Shown: positions 19,590-29,699 of the stretch, piece after piece
Layout: each line of letters starts with the position of its first letter
Position numbering within the stretch: position 1 is the stretch's first letter
Assembly (NCBI GenBank): GCA_037576195.1
Contig: CM075101.1
Span: 22,382,001-22,446,000, forward strand
Direction: 5' to 3'
From: Phytoseiulus persimilis
Taxonomy: Eukaryota > Arthropoda > Arachnida > Mesostigmata > Phytoseiidae
Length of the DNA: 64,000 nucleotides
The notes under the pieces: model-generated
Told to the model about the DNA's origin: nothing
Databases searched by the model: none
What the model saw: the letters and a program-made list of their open reading frames with translations, nothing else
Position numbers and translations under genes: made by a program

Positions 19590-20290
19590 GACCGTATAGG
19601 ATCGGAAAATCGCGAAAACTGAGTAAATCGCTCGAGAATCGTGAAGAGTGATGAGATCGTGTGAGTTCCACAGCAGACTCGATCAAAACTGAGAACATGG
19701 TGCAACGACGCGCAACACACACTATTTTCTCCATTTGAGCACAACGTGAGCACCTTGCAATACCAGAGAGGTCCCATCACAACCTGGGAATTCGTTGTTT
19801 GCGTGCTTTGCGTTGAGCTCGGTTTGTATCGAAGGTCCAGAGCATACCGGCGCTCGGATTGAGCATGTTGTAGACGATTTAATTTCGCTCAGCGATGCTA
19901 CGACGGTCATTTCTCGATACTTTCGAGTTCATTCTGAGAGACCGCTCCGCGGCAAATCTGCCGAGTGGGTCGCTGAGGCAAATTAGCGCGATTCGAGAAA
20001 GTTTCGTGAAGCTTCCGGCTGAGGCAAGCTAAAAGTCCGAGGGGTGACAGAAGCACTGAATTGAAGTCCTTGATCGAGTTCAAGAACATTCTTAGCTCCG
20101 CCTTCGCCAAGTCTACTCCGCCGCACCGGGGAACATGCTCGAAGACGAACTCAGAAGCTACTGCAGTGATCCGAACGTCCTTGGTCATCGCGGTGAGAGC
20201 CGAAAACGACAGAAATCGCGGAGGAGGCCGAGAATCGAAGGAAAGGCCAGAAATCGCGGTTTCCGCGACTTCTGCGGTTTTCTTTCAGGC
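19590..20290 (+). repeat. Diverged copy of the 28.6-kb non-autonomous hAT
   Basis: From GGATCGGAAAATCGCG to CTTTCAGGCATA the sequence follows 28,655-29,358 with many substitutions, including the shared stretch CACAACCTGGGAATTCGT. The 5' end lacks the first 50 bp of the 28.6-kb element and I see no target duplication, so it is older or truncated. Confidence 0.6.
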
Positions 20291-20640
20291 ATAGTCATCG
20301 GAATTGCTGGAGCACAACGGAGATGCGTGAGGGAGAACTCCTCGCGGAATGCGGCGAATTCCATCGACTTGAACGAGGGCCCATCATCGCTGACAAATGG
20401 GTTGGGCGGCCCTAAGATCCGGAACAGTCGTCCCAAGTACCGTGAGACTGATTCGGCCGTTGTTGACGACAGCCACTGGCCGTCTTTGGAGCCCACGGGC
20501 GCTCTCGGCCACGGCGTTAAGGGTACCTTGGCTGGAGCCGAAAACGTTTCGAGGCAGCTAGGGCAGGAGTTCACGAAGGTTTCGATATCTCGGGGGGGGG
20601 GGGGGGGGCAAGGGATGTGATGATGATGACGATGATGATC
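20290..20640 (-). pseudogene. Gypsy integrase fragment
   Basis: The minus-strand frame reads DIETFVNSCPSCLETFSAPA, then after an internal deletion GRLFRILGPPNPFVSDDGPS and FKSMEFAAFREEF, which match the zinc-binding end and the catalytic core of Gypsy integrase (the VSDNGP Asp is kept). The rest of the element is missing. It abuts the hAT derivative on the left. Confidence 0.6.
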
Positions 20641-20648
20641 ATCATCAT
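20592..20648. repeat. G homopolymer (17 nt) and ATG/ATC microsatellite
   Basis: G run at 20,592-20,608, then a GATGATGATGAC / ATCATCATC region at 20,617-20,648. Confidence 0.9.
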
Positions 20649-20853
20649 TCCGTGGATGCTGAGGACCAGCGTATGACCTTGTGTGCTTTCTTGTGCGTAT
20701 GTGCCTTGTGCTACGCTCATTGCAATCAAAAATATTGGAACGGTAGGGAAAGAGGCACGACTTCGATTCCGTGATATCTCTCCACAGTTGAGAGGGAACC
20801 ATTTAATTCATCACGTACACAACGCGTATTGGGAAGTCCGCATGTAAAAGAGT

Positions 20854-21660
20854 TTATAGGATAAGATCGAGCTTTCGTGAGCTAGCAGCGAGTAGCTCAA
20901 CGACCTCCTCAACGGCGATAGGAATTTCTCGGTGAATCTTTATCGCTGTGAGACCGTTGAGTCTCTCTTCTTTCATGGAGGTTCGCAGGCGTGTTTTCAG
21001 CATCTTCAGCACTCTGAAAGTACGTTCGGGAGTCGAAGTTGTCACCGGCAGTGTTGCGAAAATTTGGAGCAGGGTCGAGATTTTGGGATAGTCCTCCTCA
21101 GAGCTGCGGTTCATCGTCTCCAGTGCGCTTCGCGGTCGCTCCTGAATTAATAATAATACAAGCGCTTTATTGAACATAAAGGGATCTTCGTCCACTTCAG
21201 TTTCCAACGTTCGTATTCGCCCTCAATTGTACTCAAGCTACAACCCAGGTCGTTCTGATAGAATTCCGTCACATATTTGAGATCACCGAATTCGCTATCC
21301 CCGATAAATCTCGGCAATATACTGAAGACAATATATTGAATCTTCAGAGCTTCTTTACTACAGTCCTCGAAGAGGCTAGCAATCTCGTTGATGAGTTCAT
21401 CCAAGTATGGTATGTACAGTGAGACTCTGAAGAACTCTTCAACTGTTTGCGAGGGATGGTTCTTTCTGTTTCTCTGAATGTGGCACAATCTAGGGAGTTT
21501 GACGTCGATGTCTAGTTGAGAACAAATCGATTCGACCTGGTTGAAAATTCCGGCTAATACTGCTCCAGCGTTTTCTCTTCGCTGCTGCAAAACAGACGTC
21601 ATACTGTCGACGGTATCGAGTGCACTAAATATATCGAGTTCGGAGGACTGAATATTTACT
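20854..21660 (-). pseudogene. hAT transposase C-terminal half (52-kDa repressor / THAP-like type)
   Basis: The minus strand reads ALDTVDSMTSVLQQRRENAG, NQVESICSQLDIDVKLPRL and NDLGCSLSTIEGEYERWKLK in one frame, then in a second frame YPKISTLLQIFATLPVTTST, PERTFRVLKMLKTRLR and ERLNGLTAIKIH. The last is the hAT C-terminal dimerisation region of elements annotated as 52-kDa repressor of the inhibitor of protein kinase. One frameshift near 21,150-21,200 separates the parts, and the N-terminal half is absent beyond a G run at 21,665-21,680. Confidence 0.7.
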
Positions 21661-21664
21661 GACA

Positions 21665-21680
21665 GGGGGGGGGGGGGGGG
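21665..21680. repeat. G homopolymer, 16 nt
   Basis: An uninterrupted G run exactly at the upstream limit of the hAT-like coding similarity. Confidence 0.9.
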
Positions 21681-21949
21681 TATGCGAGACGGAAAGCTCT
21701 CTCTGACGAGAAGGGCTGCCACCAATCCGCACGAGCAAATCGAGGTTAGGAGCTCATGAGCGCTCGATAGTCTGAAGGCTGAGTAAGTGGCGGAATCGCC
21801 CCCTTGCCCGCCCCTGGGTACGCCACTGACTCCTTCCCAACTCGCCCCCACACAAGGAGCGGGGGCTGGAGCGGGGGGCAACACGCAACGGGCAGAGGCA
21901 AAACATAGCATTGTTTCTGCGTACAGCTTCTTCCACCTTTCTTCCACCT

Positions 21950-23080
21950 CCTCTCCCCCTGTGCCGCCAGGTGACGGGCCTGGAACGCGCCATTAGGCTG
22001 TTCCACGCGCCACTTTTGAAAGAGGAGGACAAAACGCAAAACATTTGGCTTCTGAGTCGCCTGTCGAACCAGCCGCCAGCGTCTGTGCGTCTCAGGAACG
22101 GAATGAGTAGGCACTTTTGCGACGCCCGCCCCCCCCCCATTGTCAGCGCGCCCGTGTCATCGTTGATTCTTAAATCGCTTGTTCGACTTTCGTAGCGCTT
22201 CATCACCGACCTTAAACTGTCGATGGTGAACTCGGGCTTGTCATCCAAGGCCCGTATGATCACAGCTCGTAGCTGCTGATATGGTGCACCAGGAATTTAC
22301 AGTAAGAGCATGAAAACTTCGAACTGCGTCAGTGACAAAACGTCGAACTCAAACTCATTCCCTTTGAGATTCGAATTGTCAATCAGCTCCCGGCACCGCA
22401 CACCCGGCACCAGCCGATCTACTAGCAACGTGTCATGACGACGCCGAATCAGACGATGACCGAACATTTCTTGAAGTAGGATATTCAGTTCCTCGAAAGG
22501 CATCTTTTGGCGAGTGCGGGGAGATTTGAGCAACGAGCTGACGGTACTCCGCATGACCCAAGGCCCGAAAAACTATTTGGGCGCGTTCTTCGTCGGAGTT
22601 GCAATACTACTGGAGCACTTGATCATTGCGTTTCACCGACAGCTCGAACGTCGTTCTCTTGGAAGAGTCACTAGAAAACGGTCCTACCCATTTGAGAACG
22701 TTGTGAGAACCACAGCTTGATCCTGGATCGATCCTGGAACATTTTGAAGTCGGGGGGCAGGTTTACCTCCTTCCCTAGGGCAACAGGCGTGGATGGTCTT
22801 GTAGCCAAGAACTCGAGCTTGCCCGACGCCGTGTTGATCGTCAACTCGTATTCCAAACACCGATCCGAGAACGTATCCCGGTCAGTCCTCTCGTCTTCCG
22901 TCGTGCGCGCCGCCAGAAACTTTTCCAAATTGGCGTCGAGCTCCATCAATTTTCCTTTCAGCTCCCTCAGAGTGGTCTTCCTCGGAAAGACTGTGACAGG
23001 ACTAACCTCCGTGGTACCTCCGAATAGGTCGCCGACGGCTTTGCAGCGGGTTGTCGCGGAACGCCGGATGTGCACTTGAG
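21950..23080 (-). pseudogene. Gag-like retroelement remnant
   Basis: Minus-strand frames read LKGKLMELDANLEKFLAART, FATRPSTPVALG-like text, DFKMFQ, then SSLLKSPRTRQKMPFEELN, LSLTQFEVFMLLL and IIRALDDKPEFTIDSLRSVM. The layout (helical N-terminus, then a long helical region) resembles the DUF1759 gag of BEL/Pao elements, but I am not sure of the family. It is broken by several frameshifts. A paralogue lies at 51,540-52,420. Confidence 0.4.
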
Positions 23081-23289
23081 AACTTAGCAGTGCCTCGTAG
23101 TCGTCTCGTATTGAAGCATCCCTTGCATCTTTGTTTTCCGGCTGAACCTCTCAGCCAGCCCTCAGAAGTGTCCCGGAATCACCTCTCGGTATTGCTTCAG
23201 TGACACTCCCTATCGCCTCGCAAATCCCATTGCGGGCGGTGGGCTTGGGTCTCAAGATGGTTCAGATTTAATTCTGATATAAATTAAAT

Positions 23290-23412
23290 CCTCTTTTTTT
23301 ACTTTTTACCACATAAGAAATTTTTGTTGTCGACCGGGGATCGAACCCGCGATTGCTAGCTTAGCATGGCACCCAAGGCGTTGGTTTATGCCACACGGCC
23401 AACGAGCCGACA
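23290..23412 (-). mobile_element. tRNA-derived SINE-like element
   Basis: On the minus strand an A-box-like TGGCCGTGTGG (23,391-23,401) is followed about 45 nt later by a perfect B box GGTTCGATCCC (23,337-23,347), then an A-rich tail (AAAAAGTAAAAAAAG). The spacing matches an RNA polymerase III tRNA promoter, but the acceptor stem does not pair, so it is not a working tRNA gene. The paralogous segment at 52.6 kb lacks it, so it may have inserted after the duplication. Confidence 0.6.
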
Positions 23413-23929
23413 GCGACGATCCCTTGCATCTACTGATACTCGACTTAACGACTTGCCGGCTGCGCCATGGTTGGGTTCCTAAGACAAGCTCTGGAGGAGA
23501 AACTAAGGGTGCGGGGAACACACGAGGCCGGAGTCTGGTCCAGAATAAATCGTGGCCAAAATGGCCGCTAACTTTCATTCGCCAGTGATAACGGACCGGG
23601 ACTGGGCGAGGCTCGGGTCCCGACTCTCCGAACCGGACATTTTGCGTCCACGGCCCGAAAGCGGAAAAAGGTGCCAAGAAAACACATGTCCGGGTACTTG
23701 GAAGCTCTGATGATGAGTGGTCTACATCTAAGGTACGGTAGGAAGAAGGGCGCAGTTGTCGTTTGTTATCTTTAATACATGAAGAATTTCAACATTGAGA
23801 TACGTTTTCTGAGGCAGTCCGTCGTGGAACGGAATAGGCAGAGAGAATTCCTTACGGAAATGTGAGGAGATTACACTTTCGATCGGCCTCACTCGGTTCA
23901 ACGGAGAAGACTTGGCGATGGATGGAGCC

Positions 23930-24238
23930 TCAATCTGTAGCAGGCTGCCGCGTCATCGAGAGCTGGTGGAGCGTCTTCGCCGCCCAAACCGTCACTGATG
24001 GCCTCGAGAGCAGGTCCGGTGTCAGCTTGTCGAAGTCAAGACTCCGATCCTCCATTGCCAGGACGAATGATCCCCAGGGTGTTGTTTCCGTTAGATTCTC
24101 GCTCGGATGAGATTTCCATCCACTTTTGTCTCCTTGAGCACCGTTCCGATTCTTCTCGATGAAATCGCGAACCACTTTCACGGGATCAATTTTTGGAACA
24201 ACAGCCGACTCCTTGAATGTTTGCGAGCGAGTCCTCAT
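23930..24238 (-). CDS. RTRSQ-family protein, copy F
   Basis: A complete 102-aa ORF starts at ATG 24238 (MRTRSQTFKES), with the family blocks IDPVKVVRDFIEKNR, GWKSHPSEN and RPSVTVWAAKTLHQ. It ends in SMTRQPATD, a subfamily shared with copy G at 52,981-53,289, from which it differs at few residues. No ankyrin segment follows. The downstream flank carries ATTAAA in place of AATAAA. That the reading frame stays open in most copies suggests it was coding when copies arose; function is unknown. Confidence 0.5.
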   Translation of the reverse strand: MRTRSQTFKESAVVPKIDPVKVVRDFIEKNRNGAQGDKSGWKSHPSENLTETTPWGSFVLAMEDRSLDFDKLTPDLLSRPSVTVWAAKTLHQLSMTRQPATD

Positions 24239-24670
24239 CTCCAACAGGAATGAGATTTCAGAATGCCGTTTGCATGCTCAGCGCTGGCGTAAATGTCGAC
24301 CTGGCGAGGGCAGAATAACCCCTCGCAGCCTCATCCATCGTTGAATTGAGGGCGTGAGGCGGTTGGGTTCATCGTAGAGGGTCCGGGTGACTATCAAGAG
24401 CGCCCGAGAAACCCATTACATAGCTCTCTTCTGAGTACCACTTCTTTAGCGGTTTCTTCATCAGTGCCCATTGGTTCTCTTGTGCGGTTCTACCGGAACG
24501 GCGTGGACTCTGGGGATGGTTGAAAGCAGGGAAGTCCATGCAGATGGGTGAATATCGGAGAGACATGAAAGGCGGAGACACCCTATATCGGGAATCCGTT
24601 GAGAATTGACGATTCACGAGCCCATTGATGTCGGGGGTCAAAAAAAAAGTGGGAATAACGTGGGCTCACG

Positions 24671-25063
24671 TTATTCCGCGCGATATTCAGCGATGTTGTT
24701 CACGGATGGCAGTGCAGCGGGAGTGTTCTCGGCGTTCGAGCCTTTGAAATGAAGCGCATACGACTGCATCGTCAGAGTTTTCATACAAATGCTCTGATCC
24801 TGCACAGAAACCGTTCTCAAGCAAGTGTACTCTTCCGGCGTCGGTGCAGCGAGGTCCAGCATTTTCAGAGCCACCTGCAGCTTCGCCACCAGAGGTGCAA
24901 CGATCGCTACACTTCTATCGTCTGCTGCGAGTTCACCGGGCTCGACGTGCACAGCCTTGATATAACAGTTGGAATCCCCATAAAGAACTTTTCGGACAGA
25001 TGTGAGGGTGGGCGGCTCGGACTCCACAAGAGCCAAGTGCTTCGGGTACGACTTCGTGATCAT
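24671..25063 (-). CDS. Unrecognised 130-aa ORF
   Basis: A complete ORF runs from ATG 25063 to TAA 24671. The product (starting MITKSYPKHLALVESEP) has no signal peptide or clear membrane segment; the middle is moderately hydrophobic (VAIVAPLVAKLQVALKMLDL) and could be helical. I recognise no family. It is not one of the transposon frames seen elsewhere here. Only its last dozen codons recur, at 53,710-53,740 in the paralogous block, where the rest is deleted. It could be an exon of a host gene or an integrated fragment of other origin; I cannot decide. Confidence 0.4.
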   Translation of the reverse strand: MITKSYPKHLALVESEPPTLTSVRKVLYGDSNCYIKAVHVEPGELAADDRSVAIVAPLVAKLQVALKMLDLAAPTPEEYTCLRTVSVQDQSICMKTLTMQSYALHFKGSNAENTPAALPSVNNIAEYRAE

Positions 25064-25236
25064 TGTTCACTTTCTGATGGATCGTCACACCTCCACTTCT
25101 AGTGTGTCGTGGAATGTCGTTCCGAAGGTCTGTCGAAGGTCTGTTCCGTAAAATTTCGAGAATCGCCTGGACTTGTGTGGCTAGCTCCTAGCCACGGAGA
25201 TTTTCAATCGTTTCATCGGATCGTTTCATGAAGGAG

Positions 25237-25608
25237 TCATTCCTTGCCACCGCTCAGGGTTTTTCCTGATGAAACTCGAAATGGTCCTTGAAGATCATCG
25301 AACATGGACCACCGACTGTTCTCACCCTTGACAGTGCGACGTTTCGAATCTGGGCTCTTCAATTGTGGATGATGGAAAGTCGACCGCAACTTGCCAGAGG
25401 ATTTGAGCCGAGGAGACTCGGCTCCGCGACCGAATGTTGATCCCTGAGCTCCATGACGCTTGGTGCGGAACCTGTCAGGGCTGAAGAGAGCCACTTGAGA
25501 AAAAGCTTGAGCGTCGCTCAAGCCGTTTCCATGCACAGCCTTCGCGTTCGGCTGATTCGCGAAAACAATCACCTCCTCAGGCTCCGGAAAGTTGGATGGA
25601 TCGAACAA
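25237..25608 (-). CDS. Unrecognised 123-aa ORF
   Basis: An ORF of 123 codons starts MFDPSNFPEPEEVIVF and ends in a Ser/Lys/Arg-rich half. No domain is recognised and it has no paralogue in the window. It may be chance or part of a retroelement gag. The integrase-like remnant next to it is on the opposite strand. Confidence 0.25.
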   Translation of the reverse strand: MFDPSNFPEPEEVIVFANQPNAKAVHGNGLSDAQAFSQVALFSPDRFRTKRHGAQGSTFGRGAESPRLKSSGKLRSTFHHPQLKSPDSKRRTVKGENSRWSMFDDLQGPFRVSSGKTLSGGKE

Positions 25609-25622
25609 TTTGGCCGAGGTTA

Positions 25623-25700
25623 TAGGAGCTCGAGACGGTGTTGACGGACATCGAAAAAATAGTCAACGATCGCCCTCTGTCATGTGTGTTAGTGTGGGGA
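25623..25700 (+). pseudogene. BEL/Pao integrase scrap
   Basis: The plus strand reads ETVLTDIEKIVNDRPLSCV, which matches the end of the BEL/Pao integrase core (the E-x-x-[IL]-N-x-R-P-L motif). Nothing else of the element is recognised within 300 bp. Confidence 0.45.
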
Positions 25701-26075
25701 TATCGACGACTTCGAAACGTTTCGTTTCTGTCCTCTGAACTCGAATCAGCTCGTTGCCGATATTTCACGACTCGATTCCACCACGGGGAGCGATGCGGCT
25801 TGATTCAAACGACAGAGAAGGAAAAGTGGAGTGCGCGACTGCGGAGACTGATTCACTGTTCTGTTTCACGAATTTATGAGGGCCAAGGAAACGTATAGGA
25901 TTTCAGGAGCGGTGAGGCGCTCGTGGTCATGTCTCGGGTGGAAATTTTGGAGAGACTAGAGAGAAAACTAGAAGAATTCCCTCTGCACCCAAGGCGAATC
26001 GGAGTATGAGTACACAAAGCAGAGAAAATCGCCGATTCGGAGCCGGATTCGCGAAGTAGGATCATTGGAAGATAT

Positions 26076-26470
26076 TTTATTGATCCAAGAATGGAGAGGG
26101 CTGGGCTGGCGCAAACGGAAGAGGTCCTTTGTATTCATAGATTACTTGAACATGAGCAGCTGCCGGAAAGAAAGTGTCACCACGGAAAGAAGCAATGATT
26201 GCGAAAAAACGACAATGCATGTACCAGATCCTCTAGCCTTCATCCGACCCGGCCAGCATTCAGAGTTAGCATGGTTTTTAAGTGTCGCTTCGTACGCGGT
26301 CGGTGCACTGTTCAGCGATTGTGGTTGGGAAGCGCCAACTTCTGGTGTGAATGAGCGCAAAGATCACATTTGAATACAGCTCTCGTTCCGAAGTTTCTCT
26401 CCGGAGATCTATGCTTTTTTCTTCATGCATCTGTGAAGTTCTCTGTTCGCCTCGGGCAATGGACCGACCG
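26076..26470 (-). pseudogene. C2H2 finger ORF, type III copy 1 (broken)
   Basis: The minus strand reads RSPERNFGTRAVFKCDLCAH then SHQKLALPNHNR, homologous to the type II finger (FGEKLPNERVVFKCDFCTFT...). The His end of the finger is changed and a stop follows soon after; an A-run indel breaks the frame upstream. AATAAA lies at 26,076-26,081 on the minus strand. The paralogue is at 53,910-54,105. Confidence 0.5.
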
Positions 26471-26599
26471 AGCTTTTGGTTTTCCCCCTTGGAAGCATAG
26501 CCTGAACGCGCATTCTGAGGACGCAACCACGAGAGATTCACGCGGAGAGCTGATAACTGGAGGCAAGACCGATCGTCGACGAGCGTTCTACTGACGTGT

Positions 26600-27380
26600 C
26601 TACTCGAGGAGGAGCGTCAGTAGAACCGACACAAACCGACTCGAACAAAATCCGCAGGTGAACCTCAGAAATCCATGCAGGATCGAGCGTAGAGTTCTAT
26701 CAGACCCTCCATTTTTCGCGACGAGTTGACACAGATCTTGTGAATCGGTCCTTGATTCCATTCCGTGCCCCAGGACGTCACCTGACCAGCTTCTCTTTGG
26801 CTTTTGGAGGGACTTCATTCAATTTATTTGGCTTGTCTCTCTCAGCTCTTGATGAGAGCGTTCGCTGTCCAGAGCAATAACGGTTTCCCATGAGCAGGAG
26901 GAAACCGCGGAAGGGAGGAAATGGAAGAGCAAGACGCAGGGCATGACTTCCACGGAATGTAGCGGAAAATATATGAGGAGGTCGAGAGAGATATCTCGCC
27001 AGAACCCCACGTCACCAACGTGTGTTGGTTCAAAGCGGTGCTGGCACTACACGAACCAAGAAGAGAGAAGGCCAAACCTCGACACGGCTAGTGGAAAACC
27101 TCGGACAGGAGGTAGAGGACGCTCAAATGGGGAAACACCTGACGGACGAATTGAGAGAAATCGTGGAATGCGTTACAACCGCAGACCAGGCTATAAAGCC
27201 GAGTCGGAAGGAAGACCTGGAAGTAAAATGAAAAGTCGACCCGGAAATAAGCGCGGGAACAACAGCGAAGGCCCTTTCGAGTCTATTTGGGGCATCAGGC
27301 AGAGGGCCTGCTCCGGGCATCGTCGAAGGTCATGCTCGCTTGGAACGATGTCAGTCCAAGCACTCCATACTAGTGGATAG
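26600..27380 (+). repeat. Duplicated block, paralogue of 54,170-55,000
   Basis: The block shares long stretches with 54.2-55.0 kb, including frames reading QSGAGTTRTKKREGQTSTRL and GQEVEDAQMGKHLTDELREI. This resembles a pre-RT linker of a LINE but no RT motif follows, so I do not name it. Its right end (CTTGGAACGATGTCAGTCC) continues at 55,560. Confidence 0.45.
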
Positions 27381-27636
27381 TGTACAACTCCGTACTCAAG
27401 ACAGGTAGCAACGTGGAGTGAGCGACTGCAGATACTTATTCACCGCCCTGGCTCACGAATTTCTGAGAACCAACAAGTTGTGTACGAGTTGAGTCGAGAG
27501 AAAATCTCACAAAGACACGATGGAGAGCTTGGGAGATCATTCCCTTCATTCCCGTCGAAGTATGGATACACTAATCAGAGCGAACTCCAGACTCGGAGAC
27601 AGAGCTGCATTCGTAAAGAACTCACGGATCCTGTGA

Positions 27637-27870
27637 CTAGGTTCGCGCAGGCTGGGCACGCTGACCTTGGGCTTTCTTGATGACTTTGCCACGGGAAGAG
27701 CGTCGCTTCCTACGCGGCAGGTGCACTAACTTCCGGTGAAAGTGAACGAGCGCCAACTTCTGGTGTGTAAAAGTGCAGATGTCACATTTGAACACGACCC
27801 GCTCGTTCGGAAGTTTTTCTCCGAAGATGTGAGCATTCTTCTTCGTGATGGTGTAGGTGCTTCCGTGCAT
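27637..27870 (-). CDS. Single C2H2 zinc-finger protein, type II copy 1
   Basis: A 77-codon ORF starts at ATG 27870 (MHGSTYTITKKNAHIFGEK). It holds one finger, FKCDIC, 12 residues, H, four, H (C-x2-C-x12-H-x4-H), then LPRRKRRSSRGK, a strongly basic tail that looks like a nuclear localisation signal. In frame upstream the sequence reads AQGRTYQRPSVPLK back to a CAG that could be a splice acceptor (TGTGCTCAG|GG), so this is probably a terminal exon. The paralogue at 56,132-56,365 differs at two or three residues. Role unknown; DNA or RNA binding is inference from the finger. Confidence 0.5.
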   Translation of the reverse strand: MHGSTYTITKKNAHIFGEKLPNERVVFKCDICTFTHQKLALVHFHRKLVHLPRRKRRSSRGKVIKKAQGQRAQPART

Positions 27871-28327
27871 CTTGAGCGGAACAGAGGGTCTCTGGTATGT
27901 TCGACCCTGAGCACAGCTTTTTCAAGTCGCCCAAGTTATGCGCCCTCACCCCTCGAGTGAGAGTTTGCTGGAGACTACCTTCCAAAGTCTCGCTGCGTGG
28001 GATTCGTAGATATTACAGCTAACAGATGAACAGTAGGTCGCTCATGGGTCTCCCAATCCAGAGGGTAGGGCGCTCGACTGGGGGGTGGTCGACGTTCTGA
28101 GAGAAACACACCGCATCGAGCCACCCGAATCGGCAAGTCTATCGAGCCTCCCCTTTCTCACGCCAAGCTTAACCTTGCTGGTACTCCCCTGTCTTCACCA
28201 GCACAGGGGTGCTACAATCGGGGCGGATGGAGCTTCTCGAGGGATATTTTGCTTTGCCAAGACTGTCTCGAACGTCTGGGGCTTCACGAGGGAACCGCAA
28301 ATCGAACCCTCATCATGAGGGAGTGAT

Positions 28328-28591
28328 ATGGGTTTAGGAAACGTTGCACCCGCCCAAACTCTGCCGAATCGAAGCAAGCGAGGGAGACTAGACACAATGA
28401 AGCGAAAGAGCTCTCAGTTTTCGGTTCTTGGAGCCAATTCCGGAGTGCAGTTTCTGAGGAGGCGAGCTCTTACAGAGATTAAAGCGGAGAGTCGCTCGCC
28501 GCATGCGAGCCCAATTGTATTCGAGGGGCCGCGTCAGGAAAGCGAATACAAACCGACCCGCACGAAAGCCACAGGTTCACCCCCACGACGA
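28328..28591 (+). CDS. Unrecognised ORF, paralogue of 56,818-57,069
   Basis: An ATG at 28,328 opens a frame (MGLGNVAPAQTLPNRSKRGR) rich in Arg, Lys and Ser that continues into the hAT derivative inserted at 28,600 and stops at 28,627. In the paralogue at 56.8 kb, which lacks that insertion, it stops at 57,069. The end of the module occurs once more on the minus strand at 30,840-31,060. No domain is recognised; the basic composition alone does not prove coding. Confidence 0.3.
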
Positions 28592-28599
28592 ATCATGAA

Positions 28600-29358
28600 T
28601 AGGGCTGCAAATTTGACGCGGTCATAAAACGCGAATATCGCGGGCGAGTCGCGGTAACGGATCGTGAAATCGCGGAAACTGAGTGAATCCCTCGAGAGTC
28701 GTGAAGTGTGATGAGATCGTGTGATTTACGCAGCAAACTTGATCAAAACTGAGTACATGGTGCAACGATGCAGAAACACACTATTTTCTTCATTTGAACA
28801 CAGCATGAGCACCTTGCAATACCAGAGGGGTCCCATCACAACCTGGGAATTCGTCACCTCAGAAAATGAGAACGGATTTGACTTGGAATATCAAAATGTA
28901 GATTCGCGTCGAGCTCGATTTGTATCCAAGGTCCAGAGCATACCGGCGTTCGGATGAAGCTTGTTGTAGGCGACTTGATCTGACTCGGCGATGCTACGGC
29001 GATCATTTCTCGATACTTTCGAGTACATTCTGAGAGACCGCTGCGTTGCGACACTGCCGACGGGAACGCTGAGGCGGATCAACGCTATCAGAGAAAGTTT
29101 CATGAAGCGTTGGGCTGAGGCAAGCCAGAAGTCCGCGGGGTGACAGATGCAATTGAAGTCCTTGATTGAGTTCGAGAACATTCTGAGCTCCGCCTTCGCC
29201 GAGTCTACTTCGTCGCACCCGAAAATATGCTCGGAGACGAATTCAGAAGCTACTCCAGTGATTCGAACGTCCTCGGTTATCGCGAAGGAAGCCAGGAACG
29301 ACATAAATCGCGGAGGAGGCTAAAAATCGCGGTTTTCCGCGATTCTCTTTCAGCCCTA
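28600..29358 (+). mobile_element. Non-autonomous hAT element with perfect 8-bp target duplication
   Basis: The element starts TAGGGCTGCAAATTT and ends TTTCAGCCCTA, so the terminal inverted repeat is TAGGGCTG with weaker matches further in; subterminal AATCGCGG/CCGCGATT motifs lie near both ends. It is flanked by ATCATGAA at 28,592-28,599 and 29,359-29,366. Eight-base duplications and ends of type TAGNG are diagnostic of hAT. It is 759 bp with no transposase motif; the minus-strand 137-codon frame inside is probably chance. The paralogous locus at 57.07 kb is empty. Confidence 0.8.
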
Positions 29359-29699
29359 ATCATGAAGTCCATGGTGGATCATGCGTGGGGTTTCATCGGG
29401 CCCAACGTTTTCGTGAGAAGTGGGCACGGTCGCTATTTTCTCGCCTCTTCTCATCCTCTTCACTCATGACTGAGTTACGGCCACCGAATGCTGGCGGAAA
29501 ATAAGCCTCATAAGTCCGATTTCCTAATGGCTCTGGGGGATCTCGTGTTCAGCCAGAATTGCCAGTATTTTTTTTCTCATTTCATTCGAAGATGGAGCAG
29601 GAAGAATTCATGTGGACAGGCATCTTGATACCCTCAAAATCGAATGCTTCCTTATCAGCTTACTAGGTGCTCTGTCTTCCTCCACTATTCCGGGACAGA

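Noticed and set aside
20185-20802. 205-aa minus-strand ORF as one protein
   Set aside because: It spans a G homopolymer and a microsatellite and joins a Gypsy integrase remnant to hAT-derived sequence; only the integrase part is real.
23330-23405. Functional tRNA gene on the minus strand
   Set aside because: A and B boxes are present but the acceptor arms do not pair and an A-rich tail follows, as in a SINE.
28891-29304. 137-aa minus-strand ORF inside the 28.6-kb hAT
   Set aside because: The diverged copy at 19.6-20.3 kb does not keep the frame, and no transposase motif is present.
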